DNA of 64,000 nucleotides from an uncultured Oscillospiraceae bacterium (GCA_959601025.1 CAUGOD010000003.1:52806-116805), one strand, 5' to 3'; counted from the stretch's first letter, positions 7,733 through 16,845 are shown. Numbers and translations: made by a program. The notes: generated from the letters alone by a model not told the origin.

Positions 7733-9112
7733 TTACCGCTTCTTTTTCAATACCAGAGCTACACAGCCGGCGACCGCCGTCAAGGCCAGCGCGCCGCCCA
7801 CCGCCGCCGCGGATTCCCCCGTCGCCGGGCTGGTGGGAGTGGTTTCCGAAGGCGTCGTCTCGGAAGGCGTAGTGGAAGGCTCCGTCGGGTTCTCCGGGTT
7901 TTCCGGATTTTCCAGCGCCATGAACACCACGCCGATGGAATCCATCGTCACGTTGGCAACATTGCCCGAAACGCGGAAGTAAATGCGGTCGCCCTTCTTC
8001 ACTTCCTGCGCTACGACATCCTCTTCGCTCATAACCACGTCGCCGTTGCAGTCCGCCCAGTCGGCGTCGGCCGGCCAGATTTTCTCGCCGTTCCGTTCAA
8101 TGCGAACCTTGCCCTGGGTCGCATCGTTGGAGACAAACGCCCACTCGGTATCTTCTCCCGCATACACATCCTCGAACATCCAGGGCGCCAAGCCGGCAAC
8201 GCCGTCGGCCGGCGCTTCCCAGACCAGGGCGAGGTCATAGCCGTCCCCGCTGGTCGCCTTCATGCCGTCCCAGTCGAAGATGGAGTAATAAATGCCGGCC
8301 GCATTGGGGTCTTCCGCCACCTGCCAGTTGGCAGCGGTAATATTCCCTTCTTCATCCTTGCCGGACCAATCCTCGTTCAGGTGCAGATTCTTCCATCCGG
8401 TTCCGTCGTTGTACTGGAAATACCACACCGGACCCTGTTGATCGGAAGCCAGCGCATTCTCCGCCAGATATACATCCATTCCAAGATCAATATATTCCAC
8501 TGCGATGGAATCCATCAGGACGGTAACGCCCGCGCTTTCTCCGGCGTTCACGCGGAAATAGAGCATATCGCCTTTTTCCACATAGGTCAGGCCTTCCTCG
8601 CTGGTATGATCCTCGTCCAGCGTAGTCGCCCAGTCAGCTTCCTCCGGCCAGAGCTTCTCGCCGTTCTGCTCGATCCGCACCTGGAACGCGTCCTCCGCCG
8701 CGACATATTCGTCGTCTTTAATATCGGTGTACGCGAGATAATCCCATGCGTCGATGCCTAGGAACCCATCGTGCGGGGCCTTGAAGGCGACGGCGATGTC
8801 GTATGTCACACCGTCTTTTACGCCGGCCTGCGCGGCCACGCCGCCCCATTGACAAAGGGAGAAGTAGATGCTGTCTCCATTAGGATCGGCGGAAACCTGC
8901 CAGTTGTCGCCCCATTCCGCGTAATGCGTGAGCTCCTTCCAGCCTTCGCCGTCGTTGTACATGTAGTACCAGACCGGACCCTGCTCACTGTCGCCCGCAT
9001 ACGCATCCTTCAGCGCATAACGCTCCGCGTCCTCTGCTGAAGCGGAAAGCGGCGCCAACGACAGAAGCATGGCGGCGGCCAGACCCAAACCGAATGCCCT
9101 TTTCTTCACCAT
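7733..9112 (-). CDS. Wall-anchored surface protein with two QGPVWYY domains
   Basis: A 459-residue paralog of the neighbouring 256-residue protein. It has a signal peptide (about 1-26), then two tandem copies of the same domain (about 33-208 and 215-400). Each begins QGPVWYxxYNDGxGWK, passes through a WQV-DP and a YD-A-APxDG block, contains NGEKxWPxxADWA, and ends KGDxxYFRV...MDSI. A Pro/Glu/Thr-rich spacer leads to the sorting signal SPATGE, a hydrophobic segment and a KKKR tail. The protein is expected on the cell wall, perhaps binding the glycan that the locus degrades; that role is inferred. AGGAGG precedes the ATG. It has a separate promoter and operator. Confidence 0.85.
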   Translation of the reverse strand: MVKKRAFGLGLAAAMLLSLAPLSASAEDAERYALKDAYAGDSEQGPVWYYMYNDGEGWKELTHYAEWGDNWQVSADPNGDSIYFSLCQWGGVAAQAGVKDGVTYDIAVAFKAPHDGFLGIDAWDYLAYTDIKDDEYVAAEDAFQVRIEQNGEKLWPEEADWATTLDEDHTSEEGLTYVEKGDMLYFRVNAGESAGVTVLMDSIAVEYIDLGMDVYLAENALASDQQGPVWYFQYNDGTGWKNLHLNEDWSGKDEEGNITAANWQVAEDPNAAGIYYSIFDWDGMKATSGDGYDLALVWEAPADGVAGLAPWMFEDVYAGEDTEWAFVSNDATQGKVRIERNGEKIWPADADWADCNGDVVMSEEDVVAQEVKKGDRIYFRVSGNVANVTMDSIGVVFMALENPENPENPTEPSTTPSETTPSETTPTSPATGESAAAVGGALALTAVAGCVALVLKKKR

Positions 9113-9261
9113 GAATCCCTCCTATAAATTTTGTTTCCCACACTTTACCGGCGCGGCGGAACCGTTCCGGCGCTCTTTCGATAAAACGATTTCCCATCAA
9201 TAGATGAAAAAGCCGGGCGCTTTTTCAAATGGAAAGCATTCCCGGGCCATGTCATCTATGG

Positions 9262-9273
9262 TTAATCGTTTTC
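9262..9273. promoter_or_regulatory. Operator at surface-protein 2 promoter
   Basis: TTAATCGTTTTC within GGTTAATCGTTTTCTC, placed just after the -10 box. A weaker site, TAAAACGATTTC, occurs at 9182-9193 inside the leader. Confidence 0.65.
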
Positions 9274-9281
9274 TCTTCTGT

Positions 9282-9310
9282 ATAATACCAGAACATCGAA
9301 AAAAAGTCAA
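9282..9310 (-). promoter_or_regulatory. Sigma-A promoter of surface protein 2
   Basis: Minus-strand -35 TTGACT (9305-9310), exact 17-bp spacer, -10 TATTAT (9282-9287), directly followed by the operator. This is the same architecture as the promoter at 7538-7566. Confidence 0.75.
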
Positions 9311-9894
9311 GCATTTTGTTATGTTATCCTATAAATTTATCCAATTGTAGGATGTTCTTTTGCATTATTCCCGTGCTTATACCGCTGCTCCGATCGGTTG
9401 CGAAGCGCATCCGTGTCCGTTTGTACGCCCGATCAGGAAAAAGGCGCGGTTCCGCGTCCATTCAACAGGAAAGGCGCATCACAAGCCATGGCCCGCAAGG
9501 GGTTTTTCAGAGGCGCAACATTTGCTGCCCCTATTTCGGCACTATCGCCCCCAGACTTCGCCTTCAGGGAAGATCGAAAAGCCCTCTGGCGGTCATCGTT
9601 CAGGTAACGCCGCCAGAGGGGGCCCAGTCAAAATGTTATTTACGGAGAAACCCACATCCCGGCGGGCGGTTCTTCGCCCGCCGCCGTCCGTATCCGGAGG
9701 AAATACCCGAATTCATTCGCGTTGTACGGCTTCCAGCCGCAAACCCAGTTTTTCAGCAGGAGGGTGGTTTTCCCCGCGGGCAGGCGGACTTCCGCCGCCT
9801 CTGCCGCCTCCGCCGTTTCACGGGCTGTCTTCCGGAATCTGCCGGCCCTCCCCCGAAATACCGCCGCCTCCGCAGAAGCTATATAAAGAGCGCC
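9311..9894. other. Intergenic spacer with hairpins
   Basis: No gene is supported. An 11-bp perfect stem at 9582-9620, followed on the minus strand by GCTTTTC, is the likely terminator of the leftward EamA-led operon. A second short GC hairpin sits near 9660-9681. The rest is GC-rich sequence with no recognised signal. Confidence 0.5.
9582..9620 (-). terminator. Probable operon terminator
   Basis: Arms 9582-9592 and 9610-9620 pair perfectly (CCCTCTGGCGG with CCGCCAGAGGG). A short T-run follows on the minus strand. It lies about 275 bp beyond the EamA stop codon, which is rather far, so the assignment is moderate. Confidence 0.55.
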
Positions 9895-10860
9895 TCATTC
9901 GTCCTCCTTCTTGGGCTGGAAGCATTTGAGGTTCTGCACCGCCACGCCGAATACGATGACCGCCAGCCCGGCCAGATTGGCGGGGGTGATCGGCTCATGC
10001 AGCAGCAGGGCGATAAAAAGCAGGGTCGCAAAGGGGGTAATAAAGGACATGCTCGCCACAAAGGAGGCTTTCGCCGTCCGCAGCGCCTTGAACCAAAGGA
10101 AATAGCTGACACAGAAATTCATCACTGAGTTCCAGGCGATAGCGGCGAAAGCGCCCGGACCGGGAAGAGCGAAACCAGAATTCGTCAGCAGCAGCACTGC
10201 CGAAATCAGAAAAGCCGCGGCGGCGTAAACAAAATTGCTGACCACGATATCCACCTCCGCCATCTTTCCAAGGGTGGAAAACAGCGCCCAGCACAAGGAA
10301 GCGCCAAGTGCGAGCAGGATACCGGGCACGCTGTCGATCTTCAGCGTAGTGAAATCTCCGCCGGTTACGATCAATACCATCCCGGCAAATCCCAGCAGCA
10401 CCGACAGCAGCTTTCCCACCGTCATTTTTTCCCGGTTGATCGGCACGGCAAGCAGTGTGATAAACACCGGAAACAGGTAGTTAATGGAGGAAGCGGTTAC
10501 CGGATTGGTCATGGACAGAGAAAGGGAATATAAGAAATAATAGAGGAAGGACAATACCGCCAGTATCGCCAGCCAAACCCACTGCCGGGAACGGATTCGG
10601 CGGAGGAGCGAGAACTTTTTTGCCGCCAGCATCCACAACGCCAGCGAGACAAACGCGATGGAAAAGGTGAAAAAGGTTACCTGAAACACGTCCAGCGTGT
10701 TCAGGGCCAGCCGGTTGATCGCCGCAAAGGAGCCCCAGATGGCGATGAGCAGCAGCAGCATGGCGTAAGGCTTTCCGTTCGGCTCAGAAACCGCGCCCTG
10801 CGGTTTGGCAGCGGTCGAAGGCGCGGCGGCCGTATCGATAACAACGGTTAATTCATCCAT
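9895..10860 (-). CDS. EamA/DMT-family transporter
   Basis: A 321-residue inner-membrane transporter with about ten transmembrane helices arranged as two EamA repeats (about 35-165 and 180-310), after a short hydrophilic N-terminus. The family exports or imports small metabolites; the substrate is unknown. An in-frame GTG at 10869 overlaps the AGGA motif, so the ATG at 10860 is preferred. It is the last gene of the leftward catabolic run, so it may move a sugar, nucleobase or pathway by-product. A strong hairpin at 10883-10921 lies just before its ribosome binding site. Confidence 0.88.
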   Translation of the reverse strand: MDELTVVIDTAAAPSTAAKPQGAVSEPNGKPYAMLLLLIAIWGSFAAINRLALNTLDVFQVTFFTFSIAFVSLALWMLAAKKFSLLRRIRSRQWVWLAILAVLSFLYYFLYSLSLSMTNPVTASSINYLFPVFITLLAVPINREKMTVGKLLSVLLGFAGMVLIVTGGDFTTLKIDSVPGILLALGASLCWALFSTLGKMAEVDIVVSNFVYAAAAFLISAVLLLTNSGFALPGPGAFAAIAWNSVMNFCVSYFLWFKALRTAKASFVASMSFITPFATLLFIALLLHEPITPANLAGLAVIVFGVAVQNLKCFQPKKEDE

Positions 10861-10882
10861 GGATAACACATCCTGAACAATC

Positions 10883-10921
10883 GGCGCCGCGGAACGGCGT
10901 GATGCGCTGTTCCGCGGCGCC
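10883..10921. repeat. Strong intra-operon hairpin before EamA
   Basis: A perfect 13-bp GC-rich stem (GGCGCCGCGGAAC with its complement) with a 13-base loop. There is no T-run on the distal side for leftward transcription, so it is more likely an mRNA processing or stability element than a terminator. Confidence 0.6.
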
Positions 10922-11007
10922 GGAAAAATTAAGAAAATAAATGGGAGGAGCAGAGTCCTTTCAGCGAAGCCCTTCCGACAGGGCCGCCGGTTCTGGCCGG
11001 CGGCTGG

Positions 11008-12075
11008 CTATGCGCCGGCCTCCAGTTCAGCGAGAATTTCCCGCAGGTCCTGCTTTTCCCCGTCGGTGCAGCCGTACCGGTCCGCCTGTGCGAGACGATC
11101 CCGGACAAACTTCACCGCCAGCGGGCGGTTCAGGGGACGGGGCTCTCCGCCCACAATACGGCGATAATTCTCACGGTAAATCTTATCCAGCGCCGACTCC
11201 GGCAGGCCGATGCCGTGCAGCTTCCAGCCCCAAATCTCATATGGGCCGTCCTTTTCCAGAAAGGTACGGAGCATGCGGTCGATATCGTCCTTATCCTGCT
11301 TCTCCTTGGCGGTCTGGACATCCCAGTCGTCGGTGCCGAAGAGCAGACGGTCCTGGAACCGCAGGAAAAATTCCCGCCATGCGGCCGGATTCTCCGCAAA
11401 ATTGAGGAACATCTCCGTACCGGGGGTGAGATCGAAATGCGCGTTGGGGTGACGGGTCAGAAAATCCGCCGCCCGCTCCCGGTCGTTCGACAGGAAGAGA
11501 AAATGGGCGAAAACCACCGTCAGCTTCGGGAAACGGGTAAGGATATCCTCCACCTGCCCGTACAGCTCCTCCAGCGTCGGATAGCCCTCTCCTACATACA
11601 GCCAGCCGTGCTCCCGGGCAAAGTCCGGGGCATTCTCCAGGTCCCAGAGCTCGAGCGGGTCGGCCACATGCATCAGCAGGGGGAAGCCGGCGGCCTCGGC
11701 GGCGGCGTACATGCCGTCGTATTCGGGGCCGTTGATCGGACGGCTTCCCAGCCGTTTATAGGTGTCCGGCTTGCCTTCGATCATCTTCAGCCCGTCGAAG
11801 CCGAGGGCCATCACCGTTCTCAGCTGTCCGGCAAAATCGCCGCCCCGGTGATTGATGCTGCCAAACGCCCACCAGTCGGGACGGCGGGCCTTGAGCAGCA
11901 GCGCCTGGGAATTCTGGGTCGAGCCGGTGAACCCCTCCTCGTAATAGCTTTCGGCCGCAAGCACATTGGCTCGCTCGTAGCCATAGCCCTCGGTCAGTTC
12001 GATAATCCGGGCAATCCCGTCGTTATGGTGCAGGATATGGGTGTGCGCGTCGATAATCGGTTTCGTATATGCCAT
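11008..12075 (-). CDS. Amidohydrolase-2 family metal hydrolase
   Basis: A 355-residue cytoplasmic TIM-barrel hydrolase or decarboxylase of the Amidohydrolase_2 type. The metal-binding DAHTH is at residues 9-13, followed by a mid-barrel FAHF (about 198-201) and the catalytic Asp in FGTDDWD near residue 250. Members act on lactones, carboxylated aromatics or amides. In this sugar-catabolic run a sugar lactone or uronate derivative is plausible, but that is inference. AAGGAG precedes the ATG and 33 bp separate it from the upstream kinase, so it is co-transcribed. Confidence 0.82.
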   Translation of the reverse strand: MAYTKPIIDAHTHILHHNDGIARIIELTEGYGYERANVLAAESYYEEGFTGSTQNSQALLLKARRPDWWAFGSINHRGGDFAGQLRTVMALGFDGLKMIEGKPDTYKRLGSRPINGPEYDGMYAAAEAAGFPLLMHVADPLELWDLENAPDFAREHGWLYVGEGYPTLEELYGQVEDILTRFPKLTVVFAHFLFLSNDRERAADFLTRHPNAHFDLTPGTEMFLNFAENPAAWREFFLRFQDRLLFGTDDWDVQTAKEKQDKDDIDRMLRTFLEKDGPYEIWGWKLHGIGLPESALDKIYRENYRRIVGGEPRPLNRPLAVKFVRDRLAQADRYGCTDGEKQDLREILAELEAGA

Positions 12076-12108
12076 GCCTGTCCGCTCCTTTCCGCAAGCA
12101 AAAAGAAA

Positions 12109-13002
12109 TTACAGTTCCAGCCGGGAAACGTTTTCCAGCGTATAGCCTTTGTCGATCCCGCCGTACCAGGTCACAGCCAGCCCGCCGGATTTCGAGGCGA
12201 AATCCAGCGTCTCCTGCACGCCCCAGCCTTGCAGGAAGCCGTAAAGATAGCCCGCGCAGAAAAGGTCGCCCGCGCCGGTGCTGTCCTTGACGCAGGGAAC
12301 CTTCGCCGGGCGGGAACGGTACACCTTCCCCCCGCTTTTGGTCACGCTGCCATCCTTGCCCAGGGTAATGATAACGTGCGGGCAGTCCGCCGAAAGAATA
12401 TCCAGCGCCTCCATCACGTCGTCGGTCTGCGCCAGGGCGCAGGCCTCCACCTGGTTGGGGGTAAAAACCTGACAGCGGGACATCGCCTCCCGGGTGGATT
12501 CCAATTGGGTGGAATCGTACCAGGACGTATCCAGCGACAGGGTTTTCCCGTGCTTCTCACACAGCTCGATAATGGGGTACCGCCGGCAATAGCCCACATA
12601 GGTGTGGACGTGCCGGCAGCCGCGGATTGACTCCTCCAGCCCCGCAGGGTCGAGGAAATCGCCGCCGTCCCCGCCGTAGGAGGCGAAGCAGCGGTCCTCG
12701 CTGGTGGAAAGCACGGCCGAAACCGGAGTAACCGCCCGCTCGTCCAGCAGGACGGCCGACATGTCGATCCCCGTCTCTCGCAGGCAGCCTTCCACGATCC
12801 GGCCCATAGTATCCCGGCCGAGCCGGGTGGCGAGCTTTACCTTCGCGCCGAGCTTTGCCAACCCCATCGCGGTGTTCGCCCCGCCGCCGGCCTTGACGCA
12901 GAATTCCCGGCAGTATTCCTCCTCACCGGGAGAGGGAACCTTGGGAAGCCCGCCGAAAATAATGTCGCAGCAGCATTCGGCGATGCATAGAATATCGGTC
13001 AT
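12109..13002 (-). CDS. PfkB-family sugar kinase
   Basis: A 297-residue cytoplasmic carbohydrate kinase. It has the N-terminal GGGANTAMGLAKLG substrate-binding signature and the C-terminal catalytic motif DSTGAGDLFCAGYL. The ATG at 13014 abuts AAAGG without spacing, so the ATG at 13002 is preferred. It resembles ribokinase/2-keto-3-deoxygluconate kinase-type proteins and is only distantly like the other PfkB kinase at 5349. Placed with a nucleoside hydrolase and a GH4 enzyme, it could phosphorylate ribose or a monosaccharide from glycan breakdown; the substrate is unresolved. Confidence 0.87.
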   Translation of the reverse strand: MTDILCIAECCCDIIFGGLPKVPSPGEEEYCREFCVKAGGGANTAMGLAKLGAKVKLATRLGRDTMGRIVEGCLRETGIDMSAVLLDERAVTPVSAVLSTSEDRCFASYGGDGGDFLDPAGLEESIRGCRHVHTYVGYCRRYPIIELCEKHGKTLSLDTSWYDSTQLESTREAMSRCQVFTPNQVEACALAQTDDVMEALDILSADCPHVIITLGKDGSVTKSGGKVYRSRPAKVPCVKDSTGAGDLFCAGYLYGFLQGWGVQETLDFASKSGGLAVTWYGGIDKGYTLENVSRLEL

Positions 13003-13051
13003 CGACGTGACCATCCTTTCACAGTTCGGTTAAGGAAACGACGGCCGCTCT

Positions 13052-14458
13052 TTATTTCCACTCGCCGATGTACGGCCTGTTGGCTTCGCTGTATCGGTCC
13101 ACCAACTCCTTCGCCAGGGAATAGGAGCTGACCAGCGGATGGATGGTAAGCGCCTCCACCGCCAGTTCCTTGGACTGGTGCTTGACCGCCTCCACCGTCA
13201 GCTTCTCATACCGCTTGATGGTTTGAACCAGCAGCATGTTGCTTTCCGGCAGGTTCTTAAAGATCATCGGATGGGCGCCGTCCTTGTCAATGATGCAGGT
13301 AACCTCCACCACGTCGTCGTCCGCCAGCCCTTCGATCGCGCCGCGGTTGGCCACGCTGACCGCCAGGTCAATGCCCTTGTTGTGATTGACGCTGTCGATA
13401 TAGTTGAACACCACGCCGGCATAGCCCTCGTACACCTCGTTGAAGGGACGATTGCCCAGCAGCTCCCGGATGCCCAGCTTATCCGCGTCCGGGGGCGCGA
13501 AGTGCTGATGGTCGCTGCCCAGCTCGATGCTCATGTAGCTGCCCTCGCGTTCATGCATGAAGTGATGATACACTTCAATGGCGTGTTCCGGCTCCTTGTC
13601 GACGTCGATCTTCCGCAGCTCGGCCATCATCTTATCGTTGATCGCCTTAATGCTTTCGCCGCGGGACATCGGCGCTTCCAGCAGGTTTTTCAGCGCGCGC
13701 TCCCGGTGATAATAATAATACAGGTATCCGTTTGGAATCTCGCCCAGATGACGGATCAGGTCACGGTCGAAGTAGTCGAACTGATGGAAGCCGCGGATGA
13801 AATCCTCGTTCGCCATCAGCCGGGGCAGCACGTCCACCCCGCCGATATCCACGCTGTTCGCCCAGGACAGGTGGTTGAGGCCGTACACCCCGACCACCAT
13901 TTCGCTCGCGTTGATCTTCAGTGCGTTGGACAGGTCGATCTTGATGCCGGTCGCGTTGTCGCAGATACCGACCACGTTGTCGTATCCGGCGTCCACGATC
14001 GCCTGCGTCACCAGTCCGGAGGGATTGGTGAAATTAAATACGGTGGCGTTATTGCTCTTTTCCTTAATGATCCGCATATACTCGAGGATGGTCGGGATTG
14101 TGCGGACAGCGTAGGAAAAGCCGCCGGCGCCGGTGGTTTCCTGTCCGATCAGCCCCATATTGAGCGCAATGCGCTCGTCCTTGCAGCGGGCTTCGTCCTG
14201 TCCCACTCGCAGGGTGGTGACCACATAATCCGCGCCGGTCACCGCTTCGGTGAAGTCCTCGGTCAGCGTGACCTCCAGCTTGCTGCCGGCTTTTTTTACG
14301 AGATACGCCCCGATGCCGCCGAAAATTTTCAGCTTTTCCGGGTCGTTGTCCATGATGGACAGGAAACCGATGCCCAATTCTTCGTGAAATTTCACCAGAG
14401 ATTCCACAAAATAAAAGGTACGGACGCTGCCGCCCCCAATCAACGCCAGTTTTTTCAT
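13052..14458 (-). CDS. GH4 family NAD-dependent glycosidase
   Basis: A 468-residue family 4 glycoside hydrolase, which cleaves by an NAD+- and Mn2+-dependent redox elimination. The N-terminal Rossmann motif IGGGSVRT is at residues 7-14. The predicted metal ligands Cys166 (GICDNATG) and His196 (GLNHLSW) are present. The ATG at 14482 has no Shine-Dalgarno, whereas the ATG at 14458 follows AGGAAG, so the shorter start is chosen. Family members include 6-phospho-alpha/beta-glucosidases, alpha-galactosidases and alpha-glucuronidases. No PTS genes lie nearby, so a phosphorylated substrate is not assured and specificity is left open. Confidence 0.9.
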   Translation of the reverse strand: MKKLALIGGGSVRTFYFVESLVKFHEELGIGFLSIMDNDPEKLKIFGGIGAYLVKKAGSKLEVTLTEDFTEAVTGADYVVTTLRVGQDEARCKDERIALNMGLIGQETTGAGGFSYAVRTIPTILEYMRIIKEKSNNATVFNFTNPSGLVTQAIVDAGYDNVVGICDNATGIKIDLSNALKINASEMVVGVYGLNHLSWANSVDIGGVDVLPRLMANEDFIRGFHQFDYFDRDLIRHLGEIPNGYLYYYYHRERALKNLLEAPMSRGESIKAINDKMMAELRKIDVDKEPEHAIEVYHHFMHEREGSYMSIELGSDHQHFAPPDADKLGIRELLGNRPFNEVYEGYAGVVFNYIDSVNHNKGIDLAVSVANRGAIEGLADDDVVEVTCIIDKDGAHPMIFKNLPESNMLLVQTIKRYEKLTVEAVKHQSKELAVEALTIHPLVSSYSLAKELVDRYSEANRPYIGEWK

Positions 14459-14500
14459 CGCTATCTTCCTTTTCAAAAGCACTCATTAAGCACTCGCTTA

Positions 14501-15400
14501 TCACTGGTTTTCCTCTCGGTTCCATCCGCCGAGCAGCCGTCCGAGCAGCCGCTCCTTAAATTCTTCCGCCTTTACGGCCACGGCGACCCGAGCGTTTTTT
14601 TCGGTATGCCCCCAGCTGTCGTCCATCGTGACCCCGCGGGTGTACTTTCCTGTGGTCTCCACCCGGATCCGCTTATCCTCAAAGGTCATCAGGTCGTCCC
14701 AGATCAGGGCGGACAGGGCCAGCGGGTCGTGCAGGACGGGGAGAAACCGGAATTTCTCCAAAAAGGCGTCCATCATTCCGGAAAGATGCCGCGTCCGCGG
14801 ATTGTCCGCCGCTTTGATCCGTGCGATATCCTCCTGCGTAAAGGTACAGCGGGTGGTCACGTCCAGCCCGACCATGGTGATCGGCGCGCCGGAATCGAAA
14901 ACGATGGCGGCGGCCTCCGGGTCGCACTGGATGTTCCATTCCGGGAAGGCTTTGTTCGTCTGCCCGCCCATCAGCACAACCTTCACCCGTTTCGCGATAT
15001 GCGGGGCCTTGGCAAAGGCCAGCCCCACGCTGGTCATCGGGCCGATCGCCACGATGGTGAGGTCCTCCACCGTCTCCGCCTTTTCCACAATATAGTCGCA
15101 GGCGCAGGGGAGGAGCCGTCCGTCCGCTCCGCGGCTTATCGGCTTTTCGGGCGGGGTATGGTTATCGTCCCACCAGCCGAGGAGGGGCTTTTCCGCCCCC
15201 ATCGCCACCTCAATATCGGAACGGCCGTACACCGCCAGCAGCTCCCGGGTCAGATCGGTTCGCCAGGCGTTCGCCAGGTAGTTGGTCGTGACGCCCACCA
15301 CGTTGACCTCGGGGGAATTCAGCGCAAGAGCGAGGGCCAGTGCGTCGTCGATATCCCCGCCGACGTCGGTGTCGATCAGGATGTTCCGTGGAGCGGTCAT
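14501..15400 (-). CDS. Inosine/uridine-preferring nucleoside hydrolase family
   Basis: A 299-residue hydrolase of the IUNH fold. The calcium-binding DTDVGGDIDDALAL motif lies at residues 10-23, the conserved Asn-containing core follows, and a second metal Asp lies near the C-terminus (LHDPLALSAL). The classical reaction splits a ribonucleoside into base plus ribose; some members cleave other N-glycosides. GAAAAGGAGG precedes the ATG. It is spaced 42 bp from the GH4 start and 33 bp from the upstream cupin gene, so it is part of one operon. A sugar-phosphorylating PfkB kinase nearby would suit ribose salvage. Confidence 0.9.
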   Translation of the reverse strand: MTAPRNILIDTDVGGDIDDALALALALNSPEVNVVGVTTNYLANAWRTDLTRELLAVYGRSDIEVAMGAEKPLLGWWDDNHTPPEKPISRGADGRLLPCACDYIVEKAETVEDLTIVAIGPMTSVGLAFAKAPHIAKRVKVVLMGGQTNKAFPEWNIQCDPEAAAIVFDSGAPITMVGLDVTTRCTFTQEDIARIKAADNPRTRHLSGMMDAFLEKFRFLPVLHDPLALSALIWDDLMTFEDKRIRVETTGKYTRGVTMDDSWGHTEKNARVAVAVKAEEFKERLLGRLLGGWNREENQ

Positions 15401-15433
15401 AAGGGTTCCTCCTTTTCAGCTTTCTGCGGGCCT

Positions 15434-15931
15434 TTACAGGCTGTCCACCACGATATTCAGGCCCTTGTCGGCCATATCCAGCACTACCTTGTCGTTCGCG
15501 CCGGTACCTGCCTTGTACAGGACAATGCAGGCCGCCCGCTCGGACAGGGTCATCGGGGCCTTATGCCAGATTCCTTCGTTCAGGATCACCACCGAACCGG
15601 CCGTTGCGTAAAACGCGGCGAATTTCGCCGGATCGGGCGCGCCCTCGAACGCATCGGCCTTCGCCAGCACCAGAAGGATATCCTTTTCCACCGGGATCAA
15701 TATTTCCTTGGTGCGGGCGTGCTGCTCCAACGACGCCTGATGATAATCGCCGGTGTTGATCGCCTCCACAATGCCGAAGGAAGCGGTCCCCAATTCCGCA
15801 AGGGCCAGCGCATCCCACCAGTTATGGTCGGGGCCGGAGGAATCGGGGATTCCGGCGCGGGGGACGACCACCTCGCCGTACTCCGCGAAATTTTCCGGGG
15901 TAATCTTTTGCAGCTTCAGGGAAATATCCAT
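15434..15931 (-). CDS. Ureidoglycolate lyase (AllA)-like cupin protein
   Basis: A 165-residue cytoplasmic beta-barrel protein resembling the ureidoglycolate lyase/AllA family. It has the N-terminal ITPENFAEYGEVV block, an EQHARTKEILIPVEKDILLVLA strand pair and the NEGIWHKAP motif that carries the family's histidine. AllA acts in allantoin breakdown, but no other purine-ring-degradation gene is present, so a sugar-acid or isomerase role is equally possible. AAAGGAG precedes the ATG. Neighbouring nucleoside hydrolase raises the possibility of purine-derived substrates; this is only suggestive. Confidence 0.72.
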   Translation of the reverse strand: MDISLKLQKITPENFAEYGEVVVPRAGIPDSSGPDHNWWDALALAELGTASFGIVEAINTGDYHQASLEQHARTKEILIPVEKDILLVLAKADAFEGAPDPAKFAAFYATAGSVVILNEGIWHKAPMTLSERAACIVLYKAGTGANDKVVLDMADKGLNIVVDSL

Positions 15932-15978
15932 GCCGATCGGCTCCTTTCTGAATAAACGGACGATGAATCGTATACGGA

Positions 15979-16626
15979 TCAGGTATTTTCAGCCGCCGGC
16001 TTCACCGCCAGCGGCGTGCGGGCGAACAGGGCGTTGAACGCCTGGATGGAGGGACCGGTCAGCAGCAGGCCGACCACCGTGCCCAGCCCCAGCCGGGAAC
16101 CGAGCAGCATCCCGCTGACCACCCAGAAGGCGTCCACGCCGATCCGGGTCCAGCGGATTTTAAACTGGAACTTTTCGCTCAGGATGATGGAGACCAGGTC
16201 GTTCGGCCCGGCCCCCATCCGGGGCTGGGTGAAGAGGCTGACCCCCGCCCCCACGATCACCGTGCCGACGACCAGGCATGCCACCCGGGCGGCAATGGGC
16301 AGTTCCGGGTGAATAAAAGGGCCGAACACCGCGCTCCAGATATCCACAAACGGCCCGGTACACACCAGCGCCACCAGCGTACCGACAAAAATATACCGGC
16401 GGGCGGTGAAGAAAATCATCACCAGCAGGATCATATTAATCAGGAAATGCGCCAGGCCGTTTGAAATCATGGGAAAGGTCTTATGTACGCCGTTCACCAG
16501 CATGGTAAACGGGTCCATCCCAAAATCGGTCAGCAGGAAAAGGGAAACGCCCAGCGCGGTCACCACCGCCCCGAGAAACAGGGTCGTGAGACGCAGCGCC
16601 CATTCCTTGCCCGTATATTTCCGCAT
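15979..16626 (-). CDS. YczE/YitT-type integral membrane protein
   Basis: A membrane protein of about 215 residues with five to six transmembrane helices, resembling the YczE/YyaS/YitT group (GVSLFLLTDFGMDPFT, TQPRMGAGPNDLV and GTVVGLLLTGPSI are typical of this group). The open frame extends to 16746, but the first 40 codons are not membrane-protein-like. The ATG at 16626, preceded by AGAAGGG, matches the family start. Function is not established for this family; co-location with catabolic genes suggests solute transport. Confidence 0.78.
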   Translation of the reverse strand: MRKYTGKEWALRLTTLFLGAVVTALGVSLFLLTDFGMDPFTMLVNGVHKTFPMISNGLAHFLINMILLVMIFFTARRYIFVGTLVALVCTGPFVDIWSAVFGPFIHPELPIAARVACLVVGTVIVGAGVSLFTQPRMGAGPNDLVSIILSEKFQFKIRWTRIGVDAFWVVSGMLLGSRLGLGTVVGLLLTGPSIQAFNALFARTPLAVKPAAENT

Positions 16627-16768
16627 CGTAATGCCAGCCCTTCTGTAAATATCCGCTCCGACAGGAGATAAGCAGGTAAATACGTGAATAGGTAGGAAAA
16701 ATTCGTCCCAGCAGGCAAGAGATACCGCAGCGGCGACAGCCGCCATGAGCTACTCTGGATTATACCCA

Positions 16769-16807
16769 GATACAGCGAGGACCGGTAAAACCGAGCCTCG
16801 CTGTATC
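16769..16807. repeat. Inverted repeat between GH106-like gene and YczE gene
   Basis: A 12-bp perfect stem (GATACAGCGAGG with its complement) around a 15-base loop. It has no T-run on the minus strand but is followed by TATAAT, so it may be an attenuating or processing hairpin, and the TATAAT could be a weak internal promoter. Confidence 0.5.
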
Positions 16808-16845
16808 GGATGACAATGTTCGCCTGTGAGCCCGGAGGGCCGCGG

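Noticed and set aside
10883..10921. Terminator between the amidohydrolase and EamA genes.
   Set aside because: The stem is strong, but the T-rich stretch lies before it rather than after it for leftward transcription, so it cannot work as an intrinsic terminator in that direction.
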